A stretch of 64,000 nt of DNA, taken from positions 6,010,564 through 6,074,563 of the forward strand of contig NZ_KB912942.1 of assembly GCF_000383915.1 (NCBI RefSeq), given 5' to 3'. A program made the translations under genes and the position numbers. Below the pieces are notes generated by a model. The model ran no database searches. It was not told where the DNA came from and was given only the letters and a program-made list of their open reading frames with translations. The stretch comes from Amycolatopsis benzoatilytica AK 16/65 (GTDB lineage Bacteria > Actinomycetota > Actinomycetes > Mycobacteriales > Pseudonocardiaceae). Below, in pieces: positions 17,101-26,706 of the stretch (positions are counted from its first letter, which is position 1; each line of letters starts with the position of its first letter).

Positions 17101-18663
17101 TCAGTGCGCGAAGTGCCGCGTGCCGGTCAGGTACAGCGTCATCCCGGCTGCCTCGGCGGCCGCGATCACCTCGGCGTCCCGGATCGACCCGCCGGGCTGC
17201 ACGACGGCCCGCACACCGGCCTCGATCAGCACCTCGAGCCCGTCCGGGAACGGGAAGAACGCGTCCGACGCGCCGACCGAGCCCTTCGCCCGGTCACCCG
17301 CCCGCGAGACCGCCAGCCGCGACGAGTCCACCCGGTTGACCTGGCCCATGCCGACCCCGACGGTCGCCTGCTCGTGCGCCAGCAGGATCGCGTTCGACTT
17401 CACCGCGCGCAGCGCCCGCCACGCGAACTCCAGGTCCGCCAGGGTCTGCTCATCGGCCGGCGCACCGGTGGCCAGCGTCCAGTTCGCCGGGTTGTCGCCG
17501 TCCGCGTCGATCGCGTCCGGGGTCTGCACGAGCACGCCGCCGGAGATCGGCCGGAGCTCGACCGGGGCCGCGTTCTCGATCGCCGGCAGCTTCAGCAGCC
17601 GCACGTTCTTCTTGCGCTGCAAGATCTCCAGCGCTTCCGGCTCGAACTCAGGCGCCAGCACGACCTCGGTGAACACCTCGGCGATCTGCTCCGCCGCTTC
17701 GACGCTCACCGGCCGGTTCGTGGCGATCACGCCGCCGTACGCGGACACCGGGTCGCAAGCATGCGCCTTACGGTGCGCTTCGGCGACGTCCACGCCGACA
17801 GCGATCCCGCACGGGTTGGCGTGCTTGATGATCGCGACAGCCGGCTCCGAGAAGTCGAAGGCGGCCCGACGCGCCGCATCGGTGTCGACGTAGTTGTTGT
17901 ACGACATCGCCTTGCCGTGAAGCTGCTCCGCATGCGCGAGGCCCGGCTGCGCGCTGCGGTACAGCGCCGCCTTCTGGTGCGGGTTCTCGCCGTAGCGCAG
18001 AACGTCCGCACGGTCCCACGTCGCTCCGAGGAAGTCCGGGAAGCCACTGTCGTCGGCGGGCGCGTACGCGTTGGCGAACCACGACGCGACAGCGGTGTCG
18101 TACGCGGCAGTGTGTGCGTACGCCTGCGCGGCGAGCCGCTTACGGTCCGAGAGCTCGAAGCCGCCCGCGGAAACCTGCTCCAGCACCCACGCGTAGCGCG
18201 TCGGGTCCACCACGACCGCGACGCTGCCGTGGTTCTTCGCTGCCGCGCGCACCATCGCCGGCCCGCCGATGTCGATGTTCTCGACGCAGTCCTCGAAGCT
18301 CGCGCCGGACGCGACAGTCGCCTGGAACGGGTACAGGTTCACCACGAGCAGGTCGAACGCCGCGATCTCGAGCTGCTTGAGCTGCGCGACGTGCTCGTCG
18401 TTGTTCTGGTCGGCGAGCAGCCCGGCGTGCACGCGCGGGTGCAGCGTCTTGACCCGGCCGTCGAGCGACTCGGGGAACCCGGTGACCTGCTCGACCGGGG
18501 TGACCGGGACCCCGGCGTTCGCGATGACCTTCGCGGTGCCGCCGGTCGACACGATCTCCACGCCGGCCGCGTGCAGGCCGGTCGCGAGCTCGAGCAGGCC
18601 GGCCTTGTCCGAGACGCCGATCAGCGCGCGCCGGACCGGGCGCCGCCCCTGTGCTGTGCTCAC
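17101..18663 (-). CDS. purH: Bifunctional AICAR formyltransferase/IMP cyclohydrolase
   Basis: A 520-residue enzyme for the last two steps to IMP: formylation of AICAR with 10-formyl-THF, then ring closure. The N-terminal MGS-like cyclohydrolase domain ([55 protein letters not shown]) spans about 150 residues. The transformylase domain contains [14 protein letters not shown], the catalytic KHANPCG block near residue 278 and [10 protein letters not shown]. The GTG start at 18663 overlaps the purN stop by 4 bp (GTGA), with GGTGAGG upstream, so purN and purH are translationally coupled. Order and coupling match mycobacteria. Confidence 0.96.
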   Translation of the reverse strand: MSTAQGRRPVRRALIGVSDKAGLLELATGLHAAGVEIVSTGGTAKVIANAGVPVTPVEQVTGFPESLDGRVKTLHPRVHAGLLADQNNDEHVAQLKQLEIAAFDLLVVNLYPFQATVASGASFEDCVENIDIGGPAMVRAAAKNHGSVAVVVDPTRYAWVLEQVSAGGFELSDRKRLAAQAYAHTAAYDTAVASWFANAYAPADDSGFPDFLGATWDRADVLRYGENPHQKAALYRSAQPGLAHAEQLHGKAMSYNNYVDTDAARRAAFDFSEPAVAIIKHANPCGIAVGVDVAEAHRKAHACDPVSAYGGVIATNRPVSVEAAEQIAEVFTEVVLAPEFEPEALEILQRKKNVRLLKLPAIENAAPVELRPISGGVLVQTPDAIDADGDNPANWTLATGAPADEQTLADLEFAWRALRAVKSNAILLAHEQATVGVGMGQVNRVDSSRLAVSRAGDRAKGSVGASDAFFPFPDGLEVLIEAGVRAVVQPGGSIRDAEVIAAAEAAGMTLYLTGTRHFAH

Positions 18664-19277
18664 GAAAACCTCACCTTTCGTCCGTCCACGGTGCACCCAC
18701 CACGGCCGAGTCGCTCGATCGTTTCAACCAGCAGCCTGCGTTCCACGGCTTTGATCCGCTCGTGCAGGACGTCTTCGGTGTCGTCGTTCTCCACCGGCAC
18801 CGCCTCCTGGGCGATGACCGGTCCGGTGTCCACGCCGGCGTCGACGAAATGCACCGTCGACCCGGTGACCCGCACGCCCGCGGCCAGCGCGTCGGCGACC
18901 GCGTGCATCCCGGGGAACGACGGCAGCAGCGCGGGATGAGTGTTGATCACCCGGCCCGCGAACCGGGCCAGGAACTCCGGCCCGAGGATCTTCATGAAGC
19001 CCGCCGACACGACCAGGTCCGGCTGATACGCCGCGACCGCGTCGGCGAGCGCGACGTCCCACGCGGCGCGGTCTGGATGGTCGGCGACGCGCACGGTGAA
19101 CGACGGCACGTGGACCCGTTCCGCCCGCGCGAGCGCCTCGATGCCGGCGCGGTCGGCGCCCACGGCGACGACGTCGGCCGGGAATCCCGGCTTCGCCACC
19201 GCGTCGAGCACGGCCTGCAGCAGCGTGCCGGAACCGGACGCGAGCACGACGATCTTCACCGGGGCGGACAGGTCCAA
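18660..19277 (-). CDS. purN: Phosphoribosylglycinamide formyltransferase
   Basis: A 205-residue GAR transformylase that transfers the formyl group of 10-formyl-THF to GAR in purine synthesis. [20 protein letters not shown] is the nucleotide-binding start. [13 protein letters not shown] and [15 protein letters not shown] hold the conserved Asn, His and Asp active-site positions. The start is uncertain: TTG 19277 is given, GTG 19259 (VKIVVL) is possible, and a CTG at 19289 lies 6 nt after AAGGAG, the only good ribosome site. It lies 74 bp downstream of the DUF6350 gene and overlaps purH. Confidence 0.93.
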   Translation of the reverse strand: MDLSAPVKIVVLASGSGTLLQAVLDAVAKPGFPADVVAVGADRAGIEALARAERVHVPSFTVRVADHPDRAAWDVALADAVAAYQPDLVVSAGFMKILGPEFLARFAGRVINTHPALLPSFPGMHAVADALAAGVRVTGSTVHFVDAGVDTGPVIAQEAVPVENDDTEDVLHERIKAVERRLLVETIERLGRGGCTVDGRKVRFS

Positions 19278-19351
19278 GCGGCTGGCCAGAACGGGCTCCT
19301 TGCACGGCGGTACGCCTCGGGCGCACGGCGCTTCACCAGGTCACCCCAACC

Positions 19352-20956
19352 TTAACGGTCGTCTCCCGCGGGCTTGGCGTCGCCGGAGTCCTCGGTGGAC
19401 TCGGTCACAGCCGATGGCTTCCCCGGCTCGTCGTCCGATGGCTTCCCGGGCTCGTCGTCCGACGGCTCGGCGGCCGTTTCCCCGGCGTCGACAGCTTCCG
19501 CTTCCGGCAGGTCTTCCAGCAGCTCGAGGCCAAGTTCGGCGTCCGCCTCGGCATCGAATTCGTCGTACTCGGGTTCTTCGGGTCCGGGCTCTTCTTCGGG
19601 CTCGGCCGGGTCCTCGTCCTCGTCCTCGTCGGCGTCCGGCTCGGCCGGGTCCTCGTCGGCGTCGGAGTCGGGCTCGGAGTCGTCCTCCGTGTCCTCGGCC
19701 GCTTCCGCCGCCGCCTCGTCCGGCTCTGTCTCGTCGTCTGTCTCGGCGAGATCCTCGTCCTCGTCGACCAGCAGCCCGGCCGGCACCGGCGGCTCGTGCG
19801 CCCCGGCGAAGAACGCCACGAACCCGGCCGGGATCACCACCCAGCAGAACGCAACGATCGACGCCACTCCGACCGGCACGCTGACCGGGTCGAACGGGCC
19901 GTCGCCGAGCCGTCCGCCGGCGAGGGTGCCGAGCAGCACGCAGCCGAACCCGACTACCGCGCCCGCCACGACGACCACCCGCAGCCGGGCCGCCGGATCG
20001 TCGTCCACCGCGCGGACCGACCAGCCGACCAGCACGCCGACCGCCAGCGGCAGCACCATCAGCGCCGGCCACCAGGTCGCGGCGTGCTCCGGGATCCCGC
20101 CGAGCAGCGGGACCGCCGGAACCTCCCCGCCGCGGTAGCCGACCAGGTGCACGGCGAGGCCGCCGATGCTGAACCCGGGCCCGCTCACGAACGACATCGC
20201 GGCCACCACCGCGTTCGGCAGGTACAGCACGGACAGCAGGAGCAGGCCGAAGCTGCTGCCGAACGTCGGCGCGAACAGGCTGGACACCGTGCGCGCCGAC
20301 AGCGCGGTGGCGATGGTCAGCGTCAGCGCGCCAGCTGCCAGGAGCGCGAACAGCCCCAGCAAGCCCGCCCGCGCGCCGCGCATTGCCAGCGGGTCGAGCC
20401 GGTCCGCGATCGTGGCCGGCAGCCCGAACCGCCGCAGCACGCCGCAGCCGGCCGCCAGCGCCGAGATCGCAGCGGGCACCAGCACGGCCAGCGCCACGTT
20501 CGCACGCACCGGCTGGCCGAGCGAGAACAGCGAGATCGCGAGCCCGAACAGCAGATGCGCGCCGGACATCGCGGCGATCAACGGGATCGCGTGCCGCGGG
20601 CGTTCGCAGCCGAGCCGTTGGACGGCACGGGATGCCGCGCGCGCGATCAGCACCACGACGCCGACCGTCGGCAGCAGCGGCAGCATGCCCAGCGGATGCC
20701 CGCCGATGCCGAGCTCGACCTGGTAGGCGGCCAGCCAGCCGGGCCCGGCTGACAGCAGCACTCCGCCCGCGGAGAACACCGCGTGCTCGGCGGTCAGTAC
20801 GACCAGCGCGAGCAGCGTCGCGACGACCGCGTAGCCGGTGACGATCGGACCGAAGGCCGCGGCGAGCACCACCCGGAGCCGGGATCCCTGCCGGACCGCC
20901 GGATCGGCGGACGCCGGGCGTCCGGGACTGGTGAGCACCTGCATGCACTCGACCAT
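19352..20956 (-). CDS. DUF6350 (PerM-like) polytopic membrane protein with acidic tail
   Basis: A 534-residue protein with about ten hydrophobic segments in the first 400 residues (VVLAAAFGPIVTGYAVVATL; LPLLPTVGVVVLIARAA; GLLLLSVLYLPNAVVAAMSF), then about 140 residues dominated by Asp, Glu and Ala and ending with repeated SDDEPGKP. DUF6350 includes mycobacterial PerM (Rv0955), which stabilises the divisome and is encoded at the same place before purN. The acidic tail would be cytoplasmic or exposed and is not conserved in length. Start ATG 20956 or 20944 (MQVLTSPGRP) cannot be separated by ribosome sites. Confidence 0.82.
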   Translation of the reverse strand: MVECMQVLTSPGRPASADPAVRQGSRLRVVLAAAFGPIVTGYAVVATLLALVVLTAEHAVFSAGGVLLSAGPGWLAAYQVELGIGGHPLGMLPLLPTVGVVVLIARAASRAVQRLGCERPRHAIPLIAAMSGAHLLFGLAISLFSLGQPVRANVALAVLVPAAISALAAGCGVLRRFGLPATIADRLDPLAMRGARAGLLGLFALLAAGALTLTIATALSARTVSSLFAPTFGSSFGLLLLSVLYLPNAVVAAMSFVSGPGFSIGGLAVHLVGYRGGEVPAVPLLGGIPEHAATWWPALMVLPLAVGVLVGWSVRAVDDDPAARLRVVVVAGAVVGFGCVLLGTLAGGRLGDGPFDPVSVPVGVASIVAFCWVVIPAGFVAFFAGAHEPPVPAGLLVDEDEDLAETDDETEPDEAAAEAAEDTEDDSEPDSDADEDPAEPDADEDEDEDPAEPEEEPGPEEPEYDEFDAEADAELGLELLEDLPEAEAVDAGETAAEPSDDEPGKPSDDEPGKPSAVTESTEDSGDAKPAGDDR

Positions 20957-21040
20957 GGCATCCGCACTCGGCCGTCCGGGTGAGGCACGCCGCCCGTCGG
21001 ACGTGGCGAATCCAACGCCCACCCGGTCGGGGCACGAGGG

Positions 21041-21082
21041 AAAGAAAAACACCCGCTGTGACACGGAGAGTCACAGCGGGTG
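21041..21082 (-). terminator. Intrinsic terminator downstream of the DUF5336 gene
   Basis: CACCCGCTGTGAC and GTCACAGCGGGTG form a perfect 13-bp stem with a 7-nt loop. On the minus strand the stem is followed by TTTTTCTTT, a clear U-tract. Confidence 0.85.
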
Positions 21083-21102
21083 GGCGGCCCCGCGGCTGGC
21101 TG

Positions 21103-21157
21103 GTCCGTGAAGGGCCCCTTGAGGGACGTAGATTCCCTCAAGGGGCCCTTCACGGAC
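21103..21157. repeat. Long palindromic intergenic repeat, copy 1
   Basis: Two perfect 24-bp arms beginning GTCCGTGAAGGGCCCCTTGA enclose a 7-bp centre. The outer part (CCGTGAAGGG...CCCTTCACGG) recurs at 56402-56452 and 61298-61350. This copy lies between a terminator and the end of the DUF5336 gene. Confidence 0.85.
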
Positions 21158-21190
21158 TTCTCACCACCCGTGAACCGGAAAACCTCGGTT

Positions 21191-21922
21191 TCAGCCTTGC
21201 TGTCCGAAACCACCGGGCGGGGTGCCCGGCTTGTTCTGGTCAGCGGGTGGCTGGAAGAACTGGCCCTGCTGCGGCGCGTACGTGGTGGCCTGCGCGCCCG
21301 GCGGCGTCGCGGGCGGCTGACCGGCGGGCGGCTGCTGCGGCGCGCCGGCCGGCGGCTGCGGCTGGCCCGGGGCCGCCGGCTGGTACTGCGTCGGCTGGTA
21401 CTGGCCCGGCTGGCCGAACGGCTGCTGATACGCCGGGACGGACGGCTGCGGCGTCGGCGGCTTGAGCACGCCGTACTCGAACAGCAGCACCGCGACCGAC
21501 GCCAGCATCTGCAGGATGCCGAGGATCAGCACCACGATGACGATGCCCGGGACGGTCTGCGCGGAGATGACCACGTCGAGCGCGGTCAGCCCGCCGATCA
21601 CGCTGAACAGCGCCGCGAACGGCAGCGTCTTCGGCCCGTTGGGCAGCGCGTTGAGCGCCGACAGCAGACCGCCGACCAGCAGGAACAGGATGGTCTGCCC
21701 GGCGCCGCCCGCCTCGGAGGCGAAGCCGAGGAAGTACTGCACGACGCCCAGCGCGGTCACCCCGAGCGAGAGCAGCAGCGGAAGGTTCGGCGGCGCTCCG
21801 GCGCCCATCGCGGGCGGGCCCTGCTGGGGCTGGGGCTGCTGCGGGAACCCGCCCGACGGGGGCGGTCCCTGGGACGGCTGGCCCTGCTGGGGGTAGCCGG
21901 GCCCGCCACTGGGGAAGGTCAT
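21191..21922 (-). CDS. DUF5336 membrane protein (34-kDa antigen-like)
   Basis: A 243-residue protein. A Pro/Gln/Gly-rich cytoplasmic N-terminus of about 45 residues is followed by four hydrophobic helices (LPLLLSLGVTALGVVQYFLG; TILFLLVGGLLSALNAL; PFAALFSVIGGLTALDVVI; GIVIVVLILGILQMLASVAVLLF) and a long Pro/Gln/Tyr-rich tail (QPGQYQPTQYQPAAPGQPQP). Composition, topology and position next to sucD match mycobacterial Rv0954, named 34-kDa antigenic protein. No biochemical role is established. GGAGAG lies 6 nt before the ATG at 21922. Confidence 0.82.
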   Translation of the reverse strand: MTFPSGGPGYPQQGQPSQGPPPSGGFPQQPQPQQGPPAMGAGAPPNLPLLLSLGVTALGVVQYFLGFASEAGGAGQTILFLLVGGLLSALNALPNGPKTLPFAALFSVIGGLTALDVVISAQTVPGIVIVVLILGILQMLASVAVLLFEYGVLKPPTPQPSVPAYQQPFGQPGQYQPTQYQPAAPGQPQPPAGAPQQPPAGQPPATPPGAQATTYAPQQGQFFQPPADQNKPGTPPGGFGQQG

Positions 21923-22073
21923 CGGAAGCTCTCCTGTCTCATCGACCGGCGGTTCGAGTCCTGCGGCGCCCCGGGCAGCTGCGTCTCCCCGCGCACGAGT
22001 GAGTGCACGCTAGCGCATCCGCCAAGGGCCGTACGCGACGTTGGACGTGCGGAACGCCGGATCGGTTGCGGGC

Positions 22074-22116
22074 AAAACGGACGGAGGCCGGGCACCGTGT
22101 CGGTACCCGGCCTCCG
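22074..22116 (-). terminator. Intrinsic terminator after sucD
   Basis: CGGAGGCCGGG (22082-22092) pairs with CCCGGCCTCCG (22106-22116). On the minus strand a TTTT run follows. It begins 20 bp after the sucD stop. Confidence 0.8.
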
Positions 22117-22135
22117 CCAGTGGAGTCGCTGCTGG

Positions 22136-23026
22136 TCAGCCGAGGCTGTTGTACAGCTCCCGGGCGAGAACCGCGGTCTCGCTCGGGGTCTTGCCGACCT
22201 TGACGCCGGCGGCCTCGAGGGCCTCCTTCTTCGCCGCGGCGGTGCCCGACGAACCGGAGACGATCGCGCCCGCGTGGCCCATCGTCTTGCCCTCCGGGGC
22301 GGTGAAGCCCGCGACGTAGCCGACGACCGGCTTGGTCACGTTCTCCTTGATGTAGGCCGCTGCGCGCTCCTCGGCGTCGCCGCCGATCTCGCCGATCATC
22401 ACGATGACCTTGGTGTCGGCGTCCTTCTCGAACGCCTCGAGGGCGTCGATGTGGGTGGTGCCGATGATCGGGTCGCCGCCGATGCCGACCGCGGTCGAGA
22501 AGCCGATGTCCCGCAGCTCGTACATCATCTGGTAGGTCAGCGTGCCGGACTTCGACACGAGGCCGATCGGGCCGCCCTTGGCGATGTCGGCCGGGATGAT
22601 GCCGGCGTTCGACTTGCCGGGGCTGATCACGCCGGGGCAGTTCGGGCCGATGATGCGGGTCTTGTTGCCGTTGGCGACCGCGTGCGCCCAGAAGTAGGCC
22701 GAGTCGTGCACCGGGATGCCCTCGGTGATCACCACGGCGAGCGGGATCTCGGCGTCGATCGCCTCGATGACCGCGTCCTTGGCGAACTTCGGCGGCACGA
22801 AGATGACCGACACGTCGGCGCCGGTCTCCTTGATGGCTTCCTCGACCGTGCCGAACACGGTGAGTTCCTTGCCCTCGATGGTGACCGTCTGGCCGGCCTT
22901 GCGGGCGTTGACGCCGCCCACGATGTCGGTGCCGGACTTCAGCATCTTGGTCGCGTGCTTCATGCCCTCGGAGCCGGTGAGCCCCTGCACGATGACCTTG
23001 CTGTTCTCGTTCAGGAAGATCGACAT
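22136..23026 (-). CDS. sucD: Succinyl-CoA ligase, alpha subunit
   Basis: A 296-residue subunit of the TCA-cycle enzyme that makes ATP or GTP from succinyl-Co[23 protein letters not shown] is the CoA-binding Rossmann start, [12 protein letters not shown] is conserved, and [17 protein letters not shown] holds the His that is phosphorylated in the reaction. The ATG at 23026 lies 2 bp after the sucC stop, so the subunits are made from one message in equal amounts. Spacing and order are as in other actinobacteria. A strong terminator ends the unit. Confidence 0.97.
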   Translation of the reverse strand: MSIFLNENSKVIVQGLTGSEGMKHATKMLKSGTDIVGGVNARKAGQTVTIEGKELTVFGTVEEAIKETGADVSVIFVPPKFAKDAVIEAIDAEIPLAVVITEGIPVHDSAYFWAHAVANGNKTRIIGPNCPGVISPGKSNAGIIPADIAKGGPIGLVSKSGTLTYQMMYELRDIGFSTAVGIGGDPIIGTTHIDALEAFEKDADTKVIVMIGEIGGDAEERAAAYIKENVTKPVVGYVAGFTAPEGKTMGHAGAIVSGSSGTAAAKKEALEAAGVKVGKTPSETAVLARELYNSLG

Positions 23027-23028
23027 GT

Positions 23029-24198
23029 TCAGTTCACCGCCGCGGCGAGCTCGGCGGCCTTGTCGGCCGCGTTGTCCATTGTGTCCACCACGGTGACCAG
23101 CGGGTGGTTCGCGTCGGCCAGGATCTGGCGACCCTCGACGACGTTGTTGCCGTCCAGGCGGACGACCAGCGGCTTGCTGGCCTCGTCGCCCAGGATCTTG
23201 AGCGCCTCGACGATGCCGTTCGCCACCGCGTCGCAGGCGGTGATGCCGCCGAAGACGTTCACGAAGACGCTCTTCACGTCGGTGTCGTTGAGGATGACGT
23301 CCAGACCGGCCGCCATGACCTCGGCCGACGCGCCGCCGCCGATGTCGAGGAAGTTGGCCGGCTTCACGCCGCCGTGCTTCTCGCCCGCGTAGGCCACCAC
23401 GTCCAAAGTGGACATGACGAGGCCCGCGCCGTTGCCGATGATGCCGACCTCGCCGTCGAGCTTGACGTAGTTGAGGTTCTTGGCCTTGGCCTTCGCCTCG
23501 AGCGGGTTCTCGGCCTGCTTGTCGACGAGCTCCCCGTGCGCCGGGTGGCGGAAGGAGGCGTTCTCGTCGAGGGTGACCTTGCCGTCGAGGGCGATGATCT
23601 TGTCCTGCGGGTCGCGGACCAGCGGGTTGACCTCGACCAGGGTGGCGTCCTCGGAGACGAAGGTCTCCCACAGCTTCACCACGACGTCGGCGGCTTCGTC
23701 GATGATCTCGGCCGGGAAGTTGCCGGCCTTCAGGATCTCGAGCGCGGTCGCCTTGTCGACGCCCTTGATCGCGTCGACCGGGATCTTGGCGAGCGCTTCC
23801 GGGCGCTCGACCGCGAGCTGCTCGATCTCCATGCCGCCCTCGGACGACGCCATCGCGAGGAAGGTGCGGTTGGCGCGGTCGAGCAGGAAGGAGAAGTAGT
23901 ACTCGGACGCGATGTCCGAGGCTTCCGCCACCAGCACGCGGTGCGTGATGTGGCCCTTGATGTCGAGGCCGAGGATGGCTTCCGCCTTCTCCTTCGCCTC
24001 GTCGGGCGTCTGGGCCAGCTTGACGCCGCCCGCCTTGCCCCGGCCGCCGACCTTCACCTGCGCCTTGACGACGACCTGGGTGCCGATCTGCTCCGCGGCG
24101 GCCTTGGCTTCTTCCGGGGTGCTTGCCACGGCGCCCGGCAGAACCGGTACTCCGTGGGCGGCGAAGAGATCCCTCGCCTGGTACTCGTAGAGGTCCAC
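23029..24198 (-). CDS. sucC: Succinyl-CoA ligase, beta subunit
   Basis: A 389-residue ATP-grasp subunit, close to the E. coli length of 388. [22 protein letters not shown] is the canonical N-terminus. [21 protein letters not shown] binds nucleotide, [10 protein letters not shown] and [18 protein letters not shown] are the C-terminal CoA-ligase blocks, and [17 protein letters not shown] is conserved. GTG 24198 is selected because it gives the conserved N-terminus and follows GGAG. The 118-bp gap upstream separates it from the B12-fold-like gene, so it probably has its own promoter. Confidence 0.97.
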   Translation of the reverse strand: MDLYEYQARDLFAAHGVPVLPGAVASTPEEAKAAAEQIGTQVVVKAQVKVGGRGKAGGVKLAQTPDEAKEKAEAILGLDIKGHITHRVLVAEASDIASEYYFSFLLDRANRTFLAMASSEGGMEIEQLAVERPEALAKIPVDAIKGVDKATALEILKAGNFPAEIIDEAADVVVKLWETFVSEDATLVEVNPLVRDPQDKIIALDGKVTLDENASFRHPAHGELVDKQAENPLEAKAKAKNLNYVKLDGEVGIIGNGAGLVMSTLDVVAYAGEKHGGVKPANFLDIGGGASAEVMAAGLDVILNDTDVKSVFVNVFGGITACDAVANGIVEALKILGDEASKPLVVRLDGNNVVEGRQILADANHPLVTVVDTMDNAADKAAELAAAVN

Positions 24199-24316
24199 TA
24201 CTCCAGTCTCCTGACGACACGCCACTGTGGTGGTCCGTTTTCCGGACCGCGCTGTCGGACCAGTCGAGGTTAGCGACCTGCGCAGACGCAGGGGACGCCG
24301 CACCTGGTGAAGTCGG

Positions 24317-24637
24317 TCACCGTGCGCGGTCAGAGGGTGTGCCGAGAGTGTGAGACCGCCCACCGAGAAGCGTTTCGGCGGCTTTTTCGGCGTCTTCCGC
24401 GGCTAGCTCGACGACCTCGACGCCCGGGAGCGCTTCGGCGAGCGCGGCGGGAACGGGTCCGCCGAGGAGACCCAGAATGTCGGGATCCTCCTGTTCCGCC
24501 GTGCGCACGACCTTGTCCACGGTGTCCAAGTGTCCGACGTGGACGACCTCGAGACCGGCGTCGCGCAGCAAACGCGCCAGCGGGATCGCCGCGGTTTCTC
24601 CGGAAAGCTCGACAAGAACGACGCGCAGCGGACTCAT
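24317..24637 (-). CDS. Small protein with a B12-binding-like (flavodoxin) fold
   Basis: A 106-residue protein resembling the second half of cobalamin-binding domains: [40 protein letters not shown] and [13 protein letters not shown] give the expected alternation of strands and helices. The cobalamin-anchoring DxHxxG motif is not present; the loop after the first strand reads ELSGE instead. It may therefore sense or bind something else, or be a degenerate regulatory subunit. The ATG at 24637 overlaps the stop of the upstream membrane-protein gene as ATGA, so the two are coupled. Confidence 0.6.
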   Translation of the reverse strand: MSPLRVVLVELSGETAAIPLARLLRDAGLEVVHVGHLDTVDKVVRTAEQEDPDILGLLGGPVPAALAEALPGVEVVELAAEDAEKAAETLLGGRSHTLGTPSDRAR

Positions 24638-26706
24638 TTTTTCGCCCCGACCGCCGCGGCACCGGCCGCGACCCCGGCTGCCACGGCAGCGGCGAGCCCC
24701 AGCCAGAACCCCGCGCCCGGTTGCGCACCGTCGATGGCCGAGCCCACCAGCGGAAGTTCGGCCACGTGCAGCGCGAGCAGCACGACGACGCCGGCCAGCC
24801 CGGCCGCCGCGACGCCAGGCCGCGCCCGCACGCTCAACCCGAGAGTCCCGAGCACGACGAGCAGCGTGGCGAGCAACCCCCAGGACGGAGTGTCGAAATC
24901 GGACCACAGGCCGGGTGCCGGGTAATCCGGGGCGGTGAACACCGGCGTGCTGAACGCCGCGATCGCCAGCACGGCCGCGATTCCGGCCGGAATCACGATC
25001 GGCGAACGAGGTCCGCCCGAGCCGGCGTCGTCGCGTTCCACGACACCGGCGACGACCGCGGCGAGCGCGGTCAGCCCGGCGAGGCCGAGCGCTATCGCGG
25101 TGAACACCGCCCCCGAGCCGAGGTGGAAGCTCGGAGTGCCAGGCATCCCGAGCTCGCCGAGCCCAGACGCTTCGGACGCGGTGATCGCGGTGCTGAGCAC
25201 CGACGTCCCGGCGAGCACCACGCCAGCCCACACCACCGCGAGCACCCCGCGCGCGGTTGCCGCGGCCCGCTGGACGAGAAGGAACGGGGCCGGCAGGAAA
25301 ACCAGGATCGCGGCGACAATCAGCAACCAGCGAGCCGGGCTGCCGGTGCTGTCGCCTACCTGCGGCGCGATCGCACCGATCGCCGCCGCGACCGCGGTGA
25401 GCAAGGTGAGCAAGGCGGTGAGGGCTCGCCAGATCGTGAGCCCCGGCACGCGCGCCTCGCCCGCGAGATCGGTGCGCTCGTCCGGTGTCTGCTGCGGTGT
25501 CGCAAGCGGAATGAGGGCGAGCACGAGCGCCATCGGCACGACGGCGAGGTACGCGCCGGTCGAAACGTGCAGCCCGGGCACAGCGAGTCCCGCGACCCAC
25601 GCCGGCAACGCGACCGCGAGCACCGCTGCCGCGATCCCGCCGAGCGTCCCGCGCGCGACACCGTCCGAGCCCGCGGAAATGCCGAGCACCGCGGTGATCG
25701 GCAACGCGGCGGCGAGCAGAAGGTATCCGGCGAGCGCGACCCCCGGCCCCTCGAAAGCCGACCGGGCAAGGAGAAACGGATCGTCGGAGAGGACCGGGGT
25801 CATCAGCAACCCGACCGCGGCGACGACTGCCAGCAGCGGAATGACCAACCGCAACCGCCGCTTGTCCGCACCGCCCGCGATCTCGTTGCGTTCCCTGACC
25901 GTCCGGGCGGCGACGATCCCCGCGACCAGGGTGAGCAGGTGCCCGCCGATCAGCAGCCAAAACCCGGGGCCGACCGCGCTGCGGTCGAGGAGCCGATCGG
26001 GGAAGTACAGCTCGGGGCGGATGGTTTTGGAGCCGTTGGCGAGGAACTGGAGATCGACAACCAGCCGCCCCGGGGCGAGCGCGGCGAGGCCGGCGAGGAG
26101 CCCGGCGGCCAGCCCATGCCGCCCGCTGAACGCGGCGGCAAGGGCGATCCCCGCCGGGACCACGGCCAGGACCAGCAGGAGCGGCCAGGAGAGATAACCC
26201 GGGGCCGCCGCTGGGGAGACGTGGGCGACGGCCCCGCCGGAGAGGGCCACGGCACCGACGGCGGCGAGGGCAGTGGCGACGCGGAGCTGAGGGGCAGGGG
26301 TTCGGTCGGCTAGGTCGAGGGGAGCGTCCGATGGCGAGATCCCGCTCGGCTCGGCAGCCGCTCCGGCTCCGCGCCCAGCCCCCGCAGCAGCGGCCTCGGT
26401 TCCGTGCTCAGACCCCGCAGCAGCGCGGCCTGGTTCTCCGCCTGCTTTGGCCCCTTCGCCAGTGACGGCTTCGGTTCCGCGCGCAGCCGCCTCACCGGCG
26501 TCCTCATCGCGGGCAGCGGCCGACGATGGGGCGTCGCGTCCGGACGTGCCAGCCGGATCGGCCCGGCCCGGCTTCGCTCGCCCGGCTTCCCGCCGGGCTT
26601 GTGCGCGGGCGGCGGCCTTGCGCTCGGCGAGGCTGGGCCGCCGGGGTGTGGCGGGACGGCCCGGGGCGGAGTCGCCGTCGGGTGGCTCTTGAGTCGGCGG
26701 AGTCAT
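24634..26706 (-). CDS. Large polytopic membrane protein of unknown function
   Basis: A 690-residue protein. The first 140 residues are hydrophilic, Ala/Arg/Glu-rich (SLAERKAAARAQARREAGRA) and likely cytoplasmic. The remaining 550 residues hold about 13-14 hydrophobic segments, many Ala/Leu/Val-rich (VATALAAVGAVALSGGAVAH; LLIGGHLLTLVAGIVAART; FWLGLAAAVAAGVAAGAAAV). No transporter signature or charged intramembrane motif is recognised. It is coupled to the B12-fold-like gene. ATG 26706 begins MTPPTQEPPDG; no good ribosome site is visible, and an ATG 18 bp upstream is possible. Confidence 0.7.
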   Translation of the reverse strand: MTPPTQEPPDGDSAPGRPATPRRPSLAERKAAARAQARREAGRAKPGRADPAGTSGRDAPSSAAARDEDAGEAAARGTEAVTGEGAKAGGEPGRAAAGSEHGTEAAAAGAGRGAGAAAEPSGISPSDAPLDLADRTPAPQLRVATALAAVGAVALSGGAVAHVSPAAAPGYLSWPLLLVLAVVPAGIALAAAFSGRHGLAAGLLAGLAALAPGRLVVDLQFLANGSKTIRPELYFPDRLLDRSAVGPGFWLLIGGHLLTLVAGIVAARTVRERNEIAGGADKRRLRLVIPLLAVVAAVGLLMTPVLSDDPFLLARSAFEGPGVALAGYLLLAAALPITAVLGISAGSDGVARGTLGGIAAAVLAVALPAWVAGLAVPGLHVSTGAYLAVVPMALVLALIPLATPQQTPDERTDLAGEARVPGLTIWRALTALLTLLTAVAAAIGAIAPQVGDSTGSPARWLLIVAAILVFLPAPFLLVQRAAATARGVLAVVWAGVVLAGTSVLSTAITASEASGLGELGMPGTPSFHLGSGAVFTAIALGLAGLTALAAVVAGVVERDDAGSGGPRSPIVIPAGIAAVLAIAAFSTPVFTAPDYPAPGLWSDFDTPSWGLLATLLVVLGTLGLSVRARPGVAAAGLAGVVVLLALHVAELPLVGSAIDGAQPGAGFWLGLAAAVAAGVAAGAAAVGAKK

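Noticed and set aside
21946..21962. GGTTCGAGTCC resembling a tRNA T-arm loop
   Set aside because: No acceptor stem, anticodon arm or CCA-side pairing can be drawn around it.
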